NCBI RefSeq assembly: GCF_001280005.1
Contig: NZ_LGDW01000347.1
Location: 45,335-109,334, forward strand
Length of the DNA: 64,000 nt
Origin: Streptomyces sp. NRRL WC-3618
Lineage (GTDB): Bacteria > Actinomycetota > Actinomycetes > Streptomycetales > Streptomycetaceae
Reading direction: 5' to 3'
Of the stretch, positions 63,601 to 64,000 are shown one piece after another (the first letter of the stretch is position 1; each line of letters begins with the position of its first letter). The notes under the pieces are model-generated. The model saw nothing but the letters and a program-made list of their open reading frames with translations. It did no database searches and was not told the origin of the DNA. The translations under genes and the position numbers were made by a program.

Positions 63601-64000
63601 CACATGGGCCTGGCCCCCGAGGCGCCCCTCGGTGCCGACCTCGCGGGCGACGCGGGTGACCTCGTCGGCGAAGGCGGAGAGCGTGTCGACCATCGTGTTG
63701 ATGACGTCCGCCAGGGCGGCGACCTCGCCCTTGGCCTCGACGGTGATCTTCTGGGACAGGTCGCCGCGCGCGACGGCCGTGGCGACCTGGGCGATCGAAC
63801 GGACCTGGCCGGTCAGGTTCGACGCCATCACGTTGACGTTGTCCGTCAGGTCCTTCCAGGTGCCCGACGCGCCCCGGACGATGGCCTGTCCGCCCAGATT
63901 GCCCTCGGTGCCGACCTCGCGGGCGACCCGGGTGACCTCGTCGGCGAAGCCGGACAACTGATCCACCATCGTGTTGATGGTGTTCTTCAGCTCCAGAATC
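60694..64000 (-). CDS. HAMP-repeat hybrid histidine kinase with two receiver domains (5' end outside window)
   Basis: At least 1,101 residues, continuing past the right edge. Visible order: three or more HAMP units of about 92 residues (each with ITVEA/DVDA and [12 protein letters not shown] segments), a GAF domain, a coiled coil, HisKA with [14 protein letters not shown] (phospho-His at 62347-62349), HATPase_c, a first receiver-like domain and a C-terminal receiver. The C-terminal receiver is intact, with Asp at 60904-60906 in [13 protein letters not shown]. The first receiver reads [10 protein letters not shown], so its acceptor Asp is Glu (61354-61356) and it is probably unphosphorylatable. 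No transmembrane segment lies in the visible part. The SpoIIE gene starts 76 bases downstream. Confidence 0.9.
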   Translation of the reverse strand, partial: ILELKNTINTMVDQLSGFADEVTRVAREVGTEGNLGGQAIVRGASGTWKDLTDNVNVMASNLTGQVRSIAQVATAVARGDLSQKITVEAKGEVAALADVINTMVDTLSAFADEVTRVAREVGTEGRLGGQAHVPNVAGTWKDLTDNVNSMANNLTGQVRNIALVTTAVAGGDLSKKIDVDARGEILELKTTINTMVDQLSSFAAEVTRVAREVGSEGRLGGQAEVEGVEGTWKRLTENVNELAGNLTRQVRAIAEVTSAVAEGDLTRSITVEASGEVADLKDNINSMVESLRETTRANQEQDWLKTNLARISGLMQGHRELPVVAELIMDELAPLASAQYGAFYLAEDTERGPELRLVGSYGYPHDTDRPERIPVGRSLVGQAARNRRAIIVEELPPGYVTISSGLGQAVPSALVVLPIVVEDQVLGVIELGSVTAFTQIHQDFLTQLMPTIGVNLNTIVANARTDELLGESQRLTAELQARSEELQVQQDELQRSNAELEEKASLLASQNRDIEAKNLEIEQARQELETRAQQLALASKYKSEFLANMSHELRTPLNSLLILAQLLAQNPSRNLTPKQVEYAGIIHSAGSDLLQLINDILDLSKVEAGKMDVTPERVPLRKLLEYVEATFRPMTTQKSLDFTVATAPGTPADLLTDDSRLRQILRNLLSNAVKFTEHGGVALRIEPAGDREVPMGVIRGGPVVAFRVKDTGIGIPQQQLETIFGAFQQADGTTSRKYGGTGLGLSITREIAHLLGGAVTVDSTPGQGSTFTLYLPVARADFEELLDGGGPPTEHPHPAGRELTPASRPDAASTPAPEPRRRRLLVVEDRPRGLLTLVAERAVADLDPGGDQLGAIDIITAIGAQEAASTLAAAPCHCVVLELGMPDDEGTRLLEAMEGDSALAGVPVLVHTGHRVDLAQEQTLRTRADGRPLAFLSSLDELRERITLHLSAEEPGDVLSLVRAEESQRPAAVVDGAFLGCTVLVVDDDARNLFALSGMLELHGFHVLHADNGRKGIEMLLAHPDISVVLMDVMMPEMDGYTATAEIRAMPRYAHLPIIAVTAKAMPGDQEKSLASGANDYVTKPVDTDDLIGRVRHWLSV

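Overview
The window is chromosomal DNA of a Streptomyces-like actinomycete. It has very high GC with GC-rich third codon positions and many GTG starts. It carries a 2-methylisoborneol (2-MIB) locus with a family 2B encapsulin, a CebR-type operator at a cellulase gene, SpoIIE/RsbW-like signalling proteins, tandem LuxR-type ATPase regulators and many secreted hydrolases. The mix resembles accessory, chromosome-arm content rather than core genes. I saw no rRNA, tRNA, CRISPR array or intact insertion sequence.

Layout. 0-2.1 kb: cupredoxin lipoprotein divergent from an ECF sigma/zinc anti-sigma pair. 2.6-6.4 kb: 2-MIB operon (encapsulin shell, 2-MIB synthase, geranyl-PP methyltransferase). 6.4-10.0 kb: dicarboxylate transporter and PrpF-type isomerase divergent from a LysR regulator. 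10-13.2 kb: VOC protein, AMIN-like secreted protein, a decayed lytic transglycosylase and a PGRP amidase. 13.3-18.1 kb: two tandem LuxR-type ATPase regulators. 18.5-21.1 kb: secreted serine protease and a lone fructose-type PTS EIIC. 21.5-23.1 kb: a decayed catabolic operon (MFS / FAH / SDR remnants). 23.1-27.3 kb: DUF418 membrane protein, a CBM32-cutinase-like polyester hydrolase and a Tat-type PHB-depolymerase-like esterase. 27.4-32.3 kb: CitMHS transporter, LysR regulator, class III CoA-transferase and CitE-like lyase, linked by two identical LysR-type palindromes. 32.4-36.1 kb: DUF418 fragment, SpoIIE phosphatase and WrbA. 36.2-52.0 kb: a large catabolic region with ALDH, IclR, copper amine oxidase, APC permease, second IclR, ThDP decarboxylase, second ALDH, SDR, seven-Asp-box propeller, VOC protein, AA_synth-family protein, alpha/beta hydrolase and MhpA-like monooxygenase. 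52.2-56.5 kb: GH12-CBM2 cellulase behind a perfect CebR box, and a GH2-ricin-lectin glycosidase. 56.6-57.4 kb: truncated DUF418 and LuxR pieces. 57.4-64 kb: RsbW-like ATPase, ANTAR-GAF-PAS-SpoIIE phosphatase, and a HAMP-repeat hybrid histidine kinase running off the right edge.

How the genes work together. In the 38-52 kb region, three near-identical 15-bp GTGC...AC boxes sit upstream of both the permease/amine-oxidase operon and the divergent ThDP-ALDH-SDR operon, with an IclR gene between them. I read this as one regulon for uptake and oxidation of a primary (probably aromatic) amine and its acid products; it is the best candidate here for an undescribed pathway. The CitMHS/CoA-transferase/CitE genes look like a second regulon for uptake, CoA activation and lyase cleavage of a di- or tricarboxylate. 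Several loci (transglycosylase, MFS/FAH/SDR, two DUF418 copies, a LuxR fragment) are broken, and two hairpin elements beginning CTAGG suggest mobile-element debris.
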